Shown piece by piece: positions 44,859 to 53,284 of a stretch of 64,000 nt of DNA. The notes beneath the pieces are model-generated. The model saw nothing but the letters and a program-made list of their open reading frames with translations. It was not told the origin of the DNA and searched no databases. This DNA comes from Gordonia phthalatica (GTDB taxonomy: Bacteria > Actinomycetota > Actinomycetes > Mycobacteriales > Mycobacteriaceae). Each line of letters begins with the position of its first letter. Positions within the stretch are counted from its first letter, which is position 1. The stretch lies in NCBI RefSeq assembly GCF_001305675.1, contig NZ_CP011853.1:1302001-1366000 (forward strand). The letters are read 5' to 3'. A program made the translations under genes and the position numbers.

Positions 44859-46113
44859 TGATTCCCGCAGCGATCGCGGTCAGGAGCACGAAGACGGCGA
44901 AGACCGCGGCGGCGAGGCTCATGTTGCCGTTCGACCCCTGCTGCTGCCGCTGCTGGTAGGCGGTCGGCGGGGGGGTGTAGTTGCCGGGCAGTGACGTGGG
45001 GGCGGGGTACGACGGCGTCGAGCCCAGGGACGAGACGGAAGGGTGATAAACGCCCGAGGCCACTCGCGTGGACGGGTGCTCGCCGGAACCGGAGGTCGGA
45101 TACCGGGGTCCGGAAGGCGTCGACACCGCGGTGCGTTCGACTGCCGGACGGCTCGGATACGAGGTGCCCGCGTCGGGCGGCGGCAGCGTCTCGCTCGCAC
45201 GCTGCGCCGACATCGGGGCGGTCGGAACCAGGCCGGTCAGCACGGTGTCCGTGCTGCCCAGGGTGCTCGCGGCGAACTCGGCGAGCAGGTCGCGCGCCTG
45301 CGCCATCGTCGGACGGTTCGCGGGATTCGGCTCCAGCAACTGCAGCAGGATCGACGAGAGCGCGCCCGCACGCACGATCGGATTGATCTGTCCCAGCGAC
45401 GCGCGATGCAGCGTCGCCATGTAGTTCTCCTCGTTGCCGAACGGCGGCGTGCCCTCGACCATCGTGTACAGCGTCGACCCCAACGAGTAGACGTCGGACG
45501 CCTCGCCCGGCTCCTCGCCGCGTGCCACCTCGGGCGAGAAATAGGCGGGGGTGCCCGTCACCACGCCGGTCTGGGTGATGGTCGCGTCGCCCTTCGCACG
45601 GGAGATGCCGAAGTCGGTGATCTTCACCAGCCCGACGTTGCGGCCGGTGGTGGCGATCAGGATGTTCGCGGGCTTGATGTCGCGATGGATGATCCCCGCC
45701 GCATGCGCGTCGGAGATCGCGTCGGCCACCTGTGCGCAGATCTGCGCCGCCTCGATCGGACTGATGGTGCCGTTGTCGCGCAGGATGTCGGCCACGCTGT
45801 TGCTCGGCACGTACTCCATCACCAGCCACGGCTCGTCACGGTCGAGGGCGACGTCGTGCATCGAGACGGCGTTGCGATGTGACAGCCGTGCGGCCAGGCG
45901 TCCCTCGCGGAGAGCGCGTGCACGAGAGGTCTCGGCCTGCGAGTGGTCCATCCCGCTGGTGGTCAGGACCTGTTTCACTGCGACCTCGCGGTCCAGCAGT
46001 TGATCGTGCGCCAACCACACCGCGCCCATGCCGCCGTGGCCGATCCTCCTGATCAGGCGGTAGCGCCCGGCGACCAGATACGACGGTCCTGGCGCAGGGG
46101 TGGGGGAAGTCAT
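44842..46113 (-). CDS. Ser/Thr protein kinase with C-terminal membrane anchor
   Basis: 423 residues. Complete Hanks-type kinase domain (about 18-275): glycine loop IGHGGMGAVW, VAVKQV lysine, HRDIKPAN catalytic loop, DFG in ITDFGISRAKGD, and activation-loop Thr residues before GTPAYFSPE. A Pro/Ser/Thr-rich linker follows, then one helix that ends at the last residue (SLAAAVFAVFVLLTAIAAG...). There is no extracellular sensor: the protein is tail-anchored, unlike PknA/B with PASTA domains. Substrates unknown. Confidence 0.9.
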   Translation of the reverse strand: MTSPTPAPGPSYLVAGRYRLIRRIGHGGMGAVWLAHDQLLDREVAVKQVLTTSGMDHSQAETSRARALREGRLAARLSHRNAVSMHDVALDRDEPWLVMEYVPSNSVADILRDNGTISPIEAAQICAQVADAISDAHAAGIIHRDIKPANILIATTGRNVGLVKITDFGISRAKGDATITQTGVVTGTPAYFSPEVARGEEPGEASDVYSLGSTLYTMVEGTPPFGNEENYMATLHRASLGQINPIVRAGALSSILLQLLEPNPANRPTMAQARDLLAEFAASTLGSTDTVLTGLVPTAPMSAQRASETLPPPDAGTSYPSRPAVERTAVSTPSGPRYPTSGSGEHPSTRVASGVYHPSVSSLGSTPSYPAPTSLPGNYTPPPTAYQQRQQQGSNGNMSLAAAVFAVFVLLTAIAAGIIILAM

Positions 46114-46201
46114 GGCCCGATGATATCTGTCCGCTCCGACGGGTTCGCGTCTCCACCGTCCCCCTTGACGCGGACATCGCACATGTGTTCGGATTGATCG
46201 C

Positions 46202-47134
46202 ATGACGGCGCTACCCGAACTGGTGTGCGGCGACTTGGTGAGGTCCACGATTCTTCCCGAGGCGCCGGGCGTTCGAGTGCACGAGGTGTTGGCGCGCACC
46301 ATGCTCCAATCCGTGACCAGTGATCGGAAGCACCGACACTCCTTCGCGGCGTCGACGATCGAACGGTCGGCCGACGTGCTGCAGGTCAAGATGAATGCCG
46401 CCGCGGTCCTGCGCCGCGAGGTCCGACGACGGTCATGGCGGCACGAGACCGTCGCCCTCGGCGTCGTCGACGATCCGTACCAGCCCGTCGAGGAGCACTA
46501 CCGGCTGATGCCGCAGGTGCTGTCGGTGCTGTCGGAGGCGGAGACGCCGATCGCGCTCTACACGTCGTCGCCGCTGGTGCTGCGCGATCTGACACTGCTG
46601 CGACTGGTGGGCAGATCGGTGCCGGTGACCGTGTCGATTCCGCTCGCGACGCTCGATCCCGGGCTCGCGGCGCGGATCGACCCGGCGGCGGCGACACCCG
46701 CGGCGCGGCTGGGGATGGTCGAGTCCCTGGCCGCGGCCGGGTTGGCTCCGCATATCCGGATCGCGCCGCTGCCGCCGCTCCTGGCCGACGGGTCGGCGCA
46801 GCTCGACGAGCTGCTCGAGGCGCTCGCGCAGGCCGGTGCCGCACGGGTCTCGGTGTCGCCGATGCAACTCGACAACGAATCGGGCGCCGACTTCCTGGAA
46901 TGGCTCGGCGACGAGCATCCGGCGCTGGTGCGCCGCTACCGGTCGCTGTACGGCCGACGCGGATTCGTGTCCGCCGACTACGCGCTGTCGCTGCGGAACC
47001 GGATGTCGCCGTTGGTGGACCGCCACGGACTGGGGAGTGGGACGGGTGCCGACGATGCGGATCGCGAGGCGACGGCCACGGTGCCGCCCGCTGTGCGCGC
47101 GGAGACGCAGGTGTCCGAACTGACCCTGTTCTGA
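46202..47134 (+). CDS. radical-SAM-like protein (Rv2578c/SplB-type family) lacking the cluster cysteines
   Basis: 310 residues. The fold-specific body of Rv2578c-like radical SAM proteins is clear: VLRREVRRRSWRHETVALG, DPYQPVEEHYRLMP, ALYTSSPLVLRDL, and TPAARLGMVESLAAAGL. Where relatives have C-x3-C-x2-C followed by FAR, this protein reads S-DRK-H-RH-S-FAA (about residues 40-49). All three cluster ligands are replaced, and the only other cysteine is Cys9. It therefore cannot bind the usual [4Fe-4S] cluster. The reading frame is otherwise intact, so this is a repurposed or inactive homologue rather than a broken gene. Confidence 0.75.
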   Translation: MTALPELVCGDLVRSTILPEAPGVRVHEVLARTMLQSVTSDRKHRHSFAASTIERSADVLQVKMNAAAVLRREVRRRSWRHETVALGVVDDPYQPVEEHYRLMPQVLSVLSEAETPIALYTSSPLVLRDLTLLRLVGRSVPVTVSIPLATLDPGLAARIDPAAATPAARLGMVESLAAAGLAPHIRIAPLPPLLADGSAQLDELLEALAQAGAARVSVSPMQLDNESGADFLEWLGDEHPALVRRYRSLYGRRGFVSADYALSLRNRMSPLVDRHGLGSGTGADDADREATATVPPAVRAETQVSELTLF

Positions 47135-47143
47135 AGTGCTTTC

Positions 47144-47914
47144 ATGAGTGGCATGTCTTCCTTGCATGCGCCGCTCAACACCCTGGTGTGCGTGGTGCTG
47201 CTGGCGGTGCTGACGACCTCCGCACTGTGGTGGTACGGCGTTCCGCAGCGATGGGCACCGGTCTGGGCCGTCGCCCGGGGACTCCTGCAGCTGACGGTTC
47301 TGAGCCTGGTCCTCAACGGTGTGATCACACACGGAGCGCTGGTGGCGCTGGGAATCGCCGCGATGTTCGGCGTCGCCGTGGTCACCGCGGCACGTCGACT
47401 GACGGCGAACGGCGGACCGCTGCTGCCTGCCGTCGGCACCGTCGCGCTCGGCATGGGTGCGGGTGTCGGCGCGGTGCTGTTGATCGTCTTCGGGACCGGT
47501 GCGCTGGAGCTGACGGCCCGGTACACGTTGGCTCTGGCCGGCATCGTCGTCGGCAATGCGATGACGACCGCGACGCTGACCGGACGTCGGCTCAACGAGG
47601 CGATTGTCGATCGGTGGAGCGAGGTGGAGGGGTGGCTGGCACTCGGCGCGACGCCGCGGCAGGCCACCGCGTCGATGGCGCGACAAGCGGTTCATCACGC
47701 GATGATTCCGGCGACGGATCAGGCCAAGACCACGGGGCTGGTGACGCTGCCCGGCGCTTTCGTCGGTGCGATCTTCGGCGGTCTGTCACCGCTCGAGGCC
47801 GGGCGGTTTCAGATCATCGTGCTCGCGTCGATCCTCGCCGCGGGCGCAGTGTGCTCCATCGTCGTCTCCCACGTGATGTCGCCGGTGCGGGTCAAGCCTC
47901 TTCCCGTGGAGTGA
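47144..47914 (+). CDS. UPF0014/FetB-family membrane permease
   Basis: 256 residues with seven or so membrane helices. Signature segments are ARGLLQLTVLSLVLNGVI, GIVVGNAMTTATLTGRRL, LGATPRQATASMARQAV and TTGLVTLPGAFVGAIFGG. In E. coli FetB pairs with the ATPase FetA to export iron, but no ATPase gene is adjacent here. ATG ten bases after the preceding gene, so they are likely co-transcribed. Substrate unproven. Confidence 0.82.
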   Translation: MSGMSSLHAPLNTLVCVVLLAVLTTSALWWYGVPQRWAPVWAVARGLLQLTVLSLVLNGVITHGALVALGIAAMFGVAVVTAARRLTANGGPLLPAVGTVALGMGAGVGAVLLIVFGTGALELTARYTLALAGIVVGNAMTTATLTGRRLNEAIVDRWSEVEGWLALGATPRQATASMARQAVHHAMIPATDQAKTTGLVTLPGAFVGAIFGGLSPLEAGRFQIIVLASILAAGAVCSIVVSHVMSPVRVKPLPVE

Positions 47915-47926
47915 GTCGGCGCCGGG

Positions 47927-48448
47927 TCAGCGTCGCGAGGAGGTGCGCCGGTCCTGCTGTCGAGCGACCAGCCCTTCGCTGCGTTCGATGAACAGTCCCG
48001 CACAGAGTCCGGTGAGAAGGATCAGGGTCAGGATCAGGAAGCCGAGGATCAGTTTGTTGACGCCGATCGGGGCGTCGTCGGGGAGTTCGAGGTGATCCTG
48101 GAAGGAGCCGAAGTACCACGACGGCCAGATCCAGATGACGATCGGCACCAGGGTGGCGAGGGCGGAGGCGCCGGTCGAGACTCCGGCCATCATTCGGGCG
48201 AGGGGCTTGGCCGACGGTGACGGCATCAGTGCCACGAGGCCGGTGAGTCCGGTGATGACGCAGGCGGCGACGATCAGCCAGCCGCGGCCGTTCGGGGCGA
48301 GATCGAGGACTTGATCGCTGGCGATGCCGAGACCGTTCCAGGAGATCTCGATGCCGATCCGGTTGAGGTTGAACCAGGGGAGCGCGGTGACGGCGATCGC
48401 GGTGACGGAGGCGATGATCACGGCGAACGGAAGCGCGCGGTTCTGCAT
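47927..48448 (-). CDS. four-helix membrane protein, unknown
   Basis: 173 residues with four predicted helices (PFAVIIASVTAIAVTALPWF, WLIVAACVITGLTGLVALM, ASALATLVPIVIWIWPSW, LILGFLILTLILLTGLCAGLF) and a basic C-terminus ending QDRRTSSRR. The topology resembles small actinobacterial Trp-rich membrane proteins. No family recognised. Convergent with the FetB-like gene and divergent from imuA'. Confidence 0.7.
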   Translation of the reverse strand: MQNRALPFAVIIASVTAIAVTALPWFNLNRIGIEISWNGLGIASDQVLDLAPNGRGWLIVAACVITGLTGLVALMPSPSAKPLARMMAGVSTGASALATLVPIVIWIWPSWYFGSFQDHLELPDDAPIGVNKLILGFLILTLILLTGLCAGLFIERSEGLVARQQDRRTSSRR

Positions 48449-48550
48449 GGCACCGAATGGTAGAGCATGAGGCTTTCGCGGCTTCTCCGGGCTGTGACTG
48501 GAGAGGCGAAAAAGTATCTCTGAGGTGGGGGTTTCCTGCTCCATTGACGA

Positions 48551-48573
48551 TTGTCAGAGGGGGGTCTTACCAT
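48551..48573 (+). promoter_or_regulatory. PafBC-type (RecA-NDp) DNA-damage promoter of imuA'-imuB
   Basis: TTGTCAGAG, exactly 8 bp, TACCAT. This fits the mycobacterial RecA-independent damage promoter (TTGTCRGTG-N8-TANNNT) with one mismatch. It abuts the LexA box. Confidence 0.7.
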
Positions 48574-48588
48574 CGAACAAAAGTTCGA
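48573..48588. promoter_or_regulatory. LexA (SOS) box of imuA'-imuB
   Basis: TCGAACAAAAGTTCGA, a perfect TCGAAC-N4-GTTCGA palindrome, placed right after the damage promoter -10 box, 80 bp before imuA'. Confidence 0.92.
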
Positions 48589-48667
48589 GAAAGCGGCTTC
48601 TTCCCAGTCGTGACGATCGAGGTCAGAAGGCGTCGGACGCGGGTCCGACACGACGAGGGGAAGCTCC

Positions 48668-49447
48668 ATGGGTGCAGCGGAGAAGGCCGGTGAGATCGAG
48701 GATCTGCGGCAGCGGTTGAGTCGACTGTCGGGTGAGACGGGAGCCCTCGCCGGGACGGCGTCGGGTGTGCTGTCGTCGGGGGTGGTGGCGGTACCGGAGG
48801 TGTTGATGCCGCTGTTTCCGAAGCGGGGGCTGCCGCGCGGTGCGGTGGCGTCGGTCTCCGGAGCGTCGGTGATTCCGATGTCGATCATCGCCGAGGCCAG
48901 TCGTGCGGGAGCGACGGTGGCACTGGTGGGGCTGCCGCGACTCAATCTGGCCGCGGCGATGGAGATGGGCGCCGACCTGAATCGGATCGCGGTCGTGAAC
49001 GAGCCCGGGGTGGATCGACTGGAGGTGGCTGCGGTGCTGCTCGACGGGATCGACCTGGTGGTGCTGGGATTCGAGGACCGGCTCGGTGCGACGGGGATGT
49101 CGGTGACGCCGGCGCGAGCGCGGGTGCTGAGCGGACGGGCCCGCAAGCAGTCGTCGACGTTGATGGTGCTCGGTGCGTGGCCCGGGACCGCCACGCGCGT
49201 GCGCGGCGAGGTCCGGGAGTACCGGCACCTGCCGCTGCGACGGAGCGGATACGGACGGATCGGCGGTTTCCGCGTGGAGGTTCAGGTGACGGCGCCGGGA
49301 GCCAGGCCGGTGGGCGAGGAGTTCGATCTCGTGGTGCCGGGCCTGGGCGAGGACGGGGTGATGCACCTGGCCAGGCCCGAAGCGGTCGCCGCGGCCGGCG
49401 GTGCCGGGGCGGAGGCGCCGCGTCCATCGTTGGCGGTGGCGAATTGA
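48668..49447 (+). CDS. imuA': mutasome accessory protein ImuA'
   Basis: 259-residue RecA-fold accessory of the error-prone repair mutasome. Core segment LPRGAVASVSGASVIPMSIIAEASRAGATVALVGLP corresponds to the RecA Walker A region, but the P-loop is not canonical (GASVIPMS), as known for ImuA'. ATG preceded by gagggga. Controlled by a PafBC-type promoter and a LexA box. Acts with ImuB and DnaE2 in damage-induced mutagenesis. Stop overlaps the imuB start (TTGA). Confidence 0.92.
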   Translation: MGAAEKAGEIEDLRQRLSRLSGETGALAGTASGVLSSGVVAVPEVLMPLFPKRGLPRGAVASVSGASVIPMSIIAEASRAGATVALVGLPRLNLAAAMEMGADLNRIAVVNEPGVDRLEVAAVLLDGIDLVVLGFEDRLGATGMSVTPARARVLSGRARKQSSTLMVLGAWPGTATRVRGEVREYRHLPLRRSGYGRIGGFRVEVQVTAPGARPVGEEFDLVVPGLGEDGVMHLARPEAVAAAGGAGAEAPRPSLAVAN

Positions 49448-51093
49448 CCGGCGGATCGGCCTCGGATCCCCGGGGACGACCATCCGACGGACGACGGGTC
49501 CTGGCACTGTGGTGCCCGGACTGGCCGACGACGGCGGCGGCTGCGGCGGCGGGACGGTCGCCCGGGGAACCGGTGGCGGTTCTGCGGGCGGGTCGGGTCC
49601 AGGCGTGCTCGCACGCCGCGCGGGTCGACGGTGTGCGGCGGGGGATGAAGAAGCGGCAGGCGCAGTCGCTCTGTCCTCGGCTGGCGGTGTACGACGACGA
49701 TCCCGCACGGGACGGACGGCTGTTCGACCCGGTGGTCGCCGCGGTGACCGACGTGGTGCCGATGACCGAGGTGCTGCGGCCGGGACTGCTGGTGGTGGCG
49801 GCCGACCGTGCGGCGCGGTTCTTCGGCAGCGAGGAGGACCTGGCCGAACGGCTCTCGGACGTGGTGGCGGAAGTGGGACGGAGTCGGGAGGGGGACGGGC
49901 TCGGCGTCGTGGTGCCGGGCGGGGTCACCGCCCGCGCGGGCGTGGCGGACGAGTTGTACACCGCGGTGCTCGCGGCACGGTCGGGACAGACGGTGCCGCG
50001 AGGTGCCGACGCCGACTATCTGGCCGGCAGGCCGGTGTCGGATCTGGTGATCGAATCGTCGTTGACGGGCCCGGGCCGCGACGATCTCGTGAACCTGCTG
50101 TGGCGATTGGGGATCCGGACCCTCGGAGCGTTCGCGGCACTCGACGCGGCGGACGTCGCCTCACGGTTCAGCAGCGATGCGATCACCGCGCACCGGCTGG
50201 CTCGGGGACTTCCGGGACGACGTCCCAGTCGTGCGCCGATCCCGGCGGACCTGCAGGTGGAGCATGTCTGTGATCCACCGATCGAACGGGTCGACGCCGC
50301 GGCCTTCCTCGGGAGGCGCATGGCCCAGGAACTTCACGAGCGCCTGTCGTCGGCGGCGCTGGCCTGCACCCGGCTGACGGTTCACGCGTTCACCGAACGC
50401 GGACAGCGACACTCGAGGACCTGGCGCTGCGCGGAGCCGCTGACGCCGGAGGCGACGGTCGATCGCATCCGGTGGCAGTTGGAGGGATGGTTGACCGGCC
50501 GCGGCAGAAGCAGCGGCAGAGGAGTGGATGAGGGGCCGGACTCGCCGATCGCGCGATTGGTGCTGGAACCGGTGGAAGTGGTGGATCCCGGCGCGCTGCA
50601 GCACGTGCTGGCGGGGGCGGGACTGCCGGACGACGTCGCGGGCGGTCTCGGCGACGGCGCTCGCAGGGCGCTGGTGCGCGTGCAGGGACTGCTCGGCGGC
50701 GAGTCCGTTCGGATCCCGGTGCGCAGTGGCGGCCGCGGGCCCGCCGAGCAGGTGGCGTTGGTGGCGTTCGGAGACGCCCCGCAACCGCCGCGGGACCCGG
50801 CGGCGGCCTGGCCCGACCGGCTGGCCAGGCCGTCGCCGTCGTTGTTGACGCAGACCGACGCGGAGATGACGGATGCGGAGGGGAATCCGGTCGTGGTGAC
50901 CGCACGAGGAGCCTTCAGCGCTCCGCCGAGCATGGTGCGCGTGGGCGCACGACGGTATCGAGTGCACTGGTGGGCAGGACCCTGGCCCTTCGGCGGCGGA
51001 GCGGCTCGCGCGCAGGTCCTGGTGGAGGACGCTCGCGCCCTGCTCCTCTGCTACCGGGAGACGGCCTGGATCGTCGAAGGCGTTTACGAGTGA
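49444..51093 (+). CDS. imuB: ImuB, catalytically inactive Y-family polymerase of the mutasome
   Basis: 549 residues of the Y-family polymerase fold. The N-terminal RRVLALWCPDWP replaces the first metal aspartate (ALWCPDWP rather than an FxD motif); the palm, helix-hairpin-helix part (LLWRLGIRTLGAFAAL) and little finger are present. It is therefore the adaptor that links DnaE2 to the beta clamp. I chose TTG at 49444, which overlaps the imuA' stop as TTGA, since upstream residues are only Arg/Gly-rich frame extension. Its end overlaps the convergent MFS gene by 10 bp. Confidence 0.9.
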   Translation: MTGGSASDPRGRPSDGRRVLALWCPDWPTTAAAAAAGRSPGEPVAVLRAGRVQACSHAARVDGVRRGMKKRQAQSLCPRLAVYDDDPARDGRLFDPVVAAVTDVVPMTEVLRPGLLVVAADRAARFFGSEEDLAERLSDVVAEVGRSREGDGLGVVVPGGVTARAGVADELYTAVLAARSGQTVPRGADADYLAGRPVSDLVIESSLTGPGRDDLVNLLWRLGIRTLGAFAALDAADVASRFSSDAITAHRLARGLPGRRPSRAPIPADLQVEHVCDPPIERVDAAAFLGRRMAQELHERLSSAALACTRLTVHAFTERGQRHSRTWRCAEPLTPEATVDRIRWQLEGWLTGRGRSSGRGVDEGPDSPIARLVLEPVEVVDPGALQHVLAGAGLPDDVAGGLGDGARRALVRVQGLLGGESVRIPVRSGGRGPAEQVALVAFGDAPQPPRDPAAAWPDRLARPSPSLLTQTDAEMTDAEGNPVVVTARGAFSAPPSMVRVGARRYRVHWWAGPWPFGGGAARAQVLVEDARALLLCYRETAWIVEGVYE

Positions 51094-52428
51094 ACTCGCA
51101 CCATCGTGAGACACGCGACGGCTGCGACGACGAACGCGACGGCCGAGCCCACGAACAGATTCGCGGCGTTCGATGGGAACGACGCCGCTCCGGACGGTCC
51201 GGCCAGCGCGGCGAAGAGCGCGATGCCGAGGGCCCCACCCGTCTGGCGGCTCGTATTGCTCGCTCCGGCCGCGAGACCCGGAAGGTCGGGGACCGCGCGC
51301 AGAGCAGCGGCGACGATGGCGGGCGTGAGGACACCGAGACCGATGCCCCACACCACCAAGGCGATCGCGAGCGTGAACGGGCCGGCGCCGTCGATCGTCA
51401 TCGCCATCCCGACCAGACCGACCGCGGCCACGATCAGGCCGAGGACACTGATCCGCCACACCCCGATGCGGGTGGCCAGACGCCCAGCGGGAGCGCCGAG
51501 CAGCGGCAGCGGAAGCATGGCGGGGAGGACGAGCAGTCCCGCAGCCAGTGGATCGCGGCCCTGAACGTCCTGAAGGACCAGCGTCAGCAGGAACAGACTG
51601 CCGAGGGCGCAGAGATTCATCACGCCGGCGACCAGGCACGCTGCTGCGAGCGGTCTGCGGGCACCCGGTGGAATCGGCAGCAGCGGGTGCGGTGAGCGGC
51701 GTTCGACCGCTCGGAGCGCAGTCAGTGCACCACCGGCGGCGAGAGCGAGCAGCGTCGCCGCCGGAGCGCTCGCAGCGACCGTCATGATCGCGGAGACCGC
51801 ACAGGTCAGACCGATGACGAGCAGGGCCGCCGCAGACCAGTTCACGCTCCGCTCCGAGTCCGATGCCCGGCGGTCGGCGGACAGTCGCAACACGGCCTAG
51901 GGCCGGCATGATGACGGGGACGCTGAGCCAGAACACCGCACGCCACCCCGCGACCTGAACCAGCAGTCCGCCGATCACCGGCCCGGCGGGCAGGGCCGCC
52001 CCGCCGATCGCCGCCCACACGCCGACGAGACGCGACCGGGCGCGTTCGTTCAGCGCACCCTGCACCAGGAGCGCGAGGGTTCCGGGGAGGGCCGTGGCCG
52101 CGCCGACGCCCTGGACGGCGCGCGCGGCGATGAGCACCTGGATGGTCGGCGCGAGGGCGCAGACGAGGGAGGCCGCGCCGAAGGTGCCGAATCCGAGTAG
52201 GACGACCCGCCGATGACCGATGCGATCGCCGACCGTTCCGGCGGGCAGCAGCAGCGCCGCCAACGGAATCGCATAGGCGTCGACGACCCAGGCCAGCCCC
52301 GTGCTGCCCGCGTCCAAAACGGCGTCGATCCGCGGCAGGGCGACGTTGACCACCGTCACGTCGAGGAGAACCAGGAAGTAGCCGCCGCACAGTGCGAGGG
52401 TGAGCGAGCGGGATCGATCGGAAGTCAT
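51084..52428 (-). pseudogene. DHA2-type MFS drug exporter disrupted by a one-base frameshift
   Basis: About 447 codons of a multidrug exporter of the 14-helix (DHA2/EmrB-like) class, interrupted near 51896-51902. The first frame reads well from the ATG at 52428 (LDVTVVNVALPRIDAVLD; DRIGHRRVVLLGFG) up to FWLSVPVIMPALG. The rest (VLRLSADRRASDSE onward, ending at 51084) is in another frame. One extra base in the run cggcctagggccgg restores a continuous protein. This is either a real inactivating mutation or a sequencing error. Divergent from an ArsR-type gene that probably regulates it. Confidence 0.8.
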
Positions 52429-52493
52429 GCGTTCAATCGTGAGGCGAGAACGCTTCAGCGCTCGTCGAAGCGAATCGGGCCTACAGTCGAGTC

Positions 52494-53276
52494 ATGACCG
52501 GACAGAATGCTTCGACCGAGGCGGAAGCGCAGTCGGGGGAGCCAGACATCGCCTCGGTCGCCTCTGCCTTCGCCGACCCCCGCCGCGCACGCGTGTTGAT
52601 GGCACTCGCGGACGGCCGTGCGCTGCCCGCGGGCCGGTTGGCCGAAGAAGCGGGGGTTTCGGCGTCCACCGTCAGCAATCACCTCGCGGTCCTGCTCGGC
52701 CGCGGATTGGTGACCGTCCAGCAGCAGGGGCGCCATCGCTACTATCGGCTCGCCGGTGACGAGGTGGAAGGTGTCCTCGAGGCTCTAGCCGCCCTCGCGC
52801 CACGCACCCCCATCACCTCCCTGCGTCAGCACACCCGAGCCCACGCGGTGCGGACGGCGCGAACCTGCTACCGCCATCTCGCCGGCCAGGCCGGGGTGGA
52901 CTTCTTTCAGCGGATCCTCGTGGCCGAGTGGGTGGTGGGAGGCGACGGTCGGCACCACCCGGAGACGGGCGACGACGAACTGTCGTCAGCGGGCAAGGGC
53001 AGGCAGTACCGCCTCACCGCGGTCGGCGCGGAAGCACTCCGACGATGGGGAGTCGCACCGGCCGTGCTGTCCACCGAGAGACCGTTGCGCTACTGCGTCG
53101 ACTGGACCGAGCAGGCGCACCACCTCGCCGGACCGCTGGGGACGGCGATCACCGATCGCCTCTTCGAGCTCGGCTGGATCGTCCGCGGCACTGTCCCGCG
53201 CAGCGTCACGGTGACACCGTCCGGGGTCCGCGGGATCGCAGCCCTGGTGGAGGGCGGCGGCCCGGTGGACGAGTAG
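52494..53276 (+). CDS. ArsR-family transcriptional regulator
   Basis: 260 residues. N-terminal winged helix: SVASAFADPRRARVLMALADGR, then LPAGRLAEEAGVSASTVSNHLAVLLGRGLVTVQQQGRHRYYRL (residues about 20-88). The C-terminal 150 residues are not a metal-binding type and end in a second basic segment (YRLTAVGAEALRRWG; CVDWTEQAHHLAG). This fits the ArsR subgroup that controls efflux pumps. ATG 65 bp from the divergent MFS gene. Confidence 0.85.
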   Translation: MTGQNASTEAEAQSGEPDIASVASAFADPRRARVLMALADGRALPAGRLAEEAGVSASTVSNHLAVLLGRGLVTVQQQGRHRYYRLAGDEVEGVLEALAALAPRTPITSLRQHTRAHAVRTARTCYRHLAGQAGVDFFQRILVAEWVVGGDGRHHPETGDDELSSAGKGRQYRLTAVGAEALRRWGVAPAVLSTERPLRYCVDWTEQAHHLAGPLGTAITDRLFELGWIVRGTVPRSVTVTPSGVRGIAALVEGGGPVDE

Positions 53277-53284
53277 GCCGTCGG

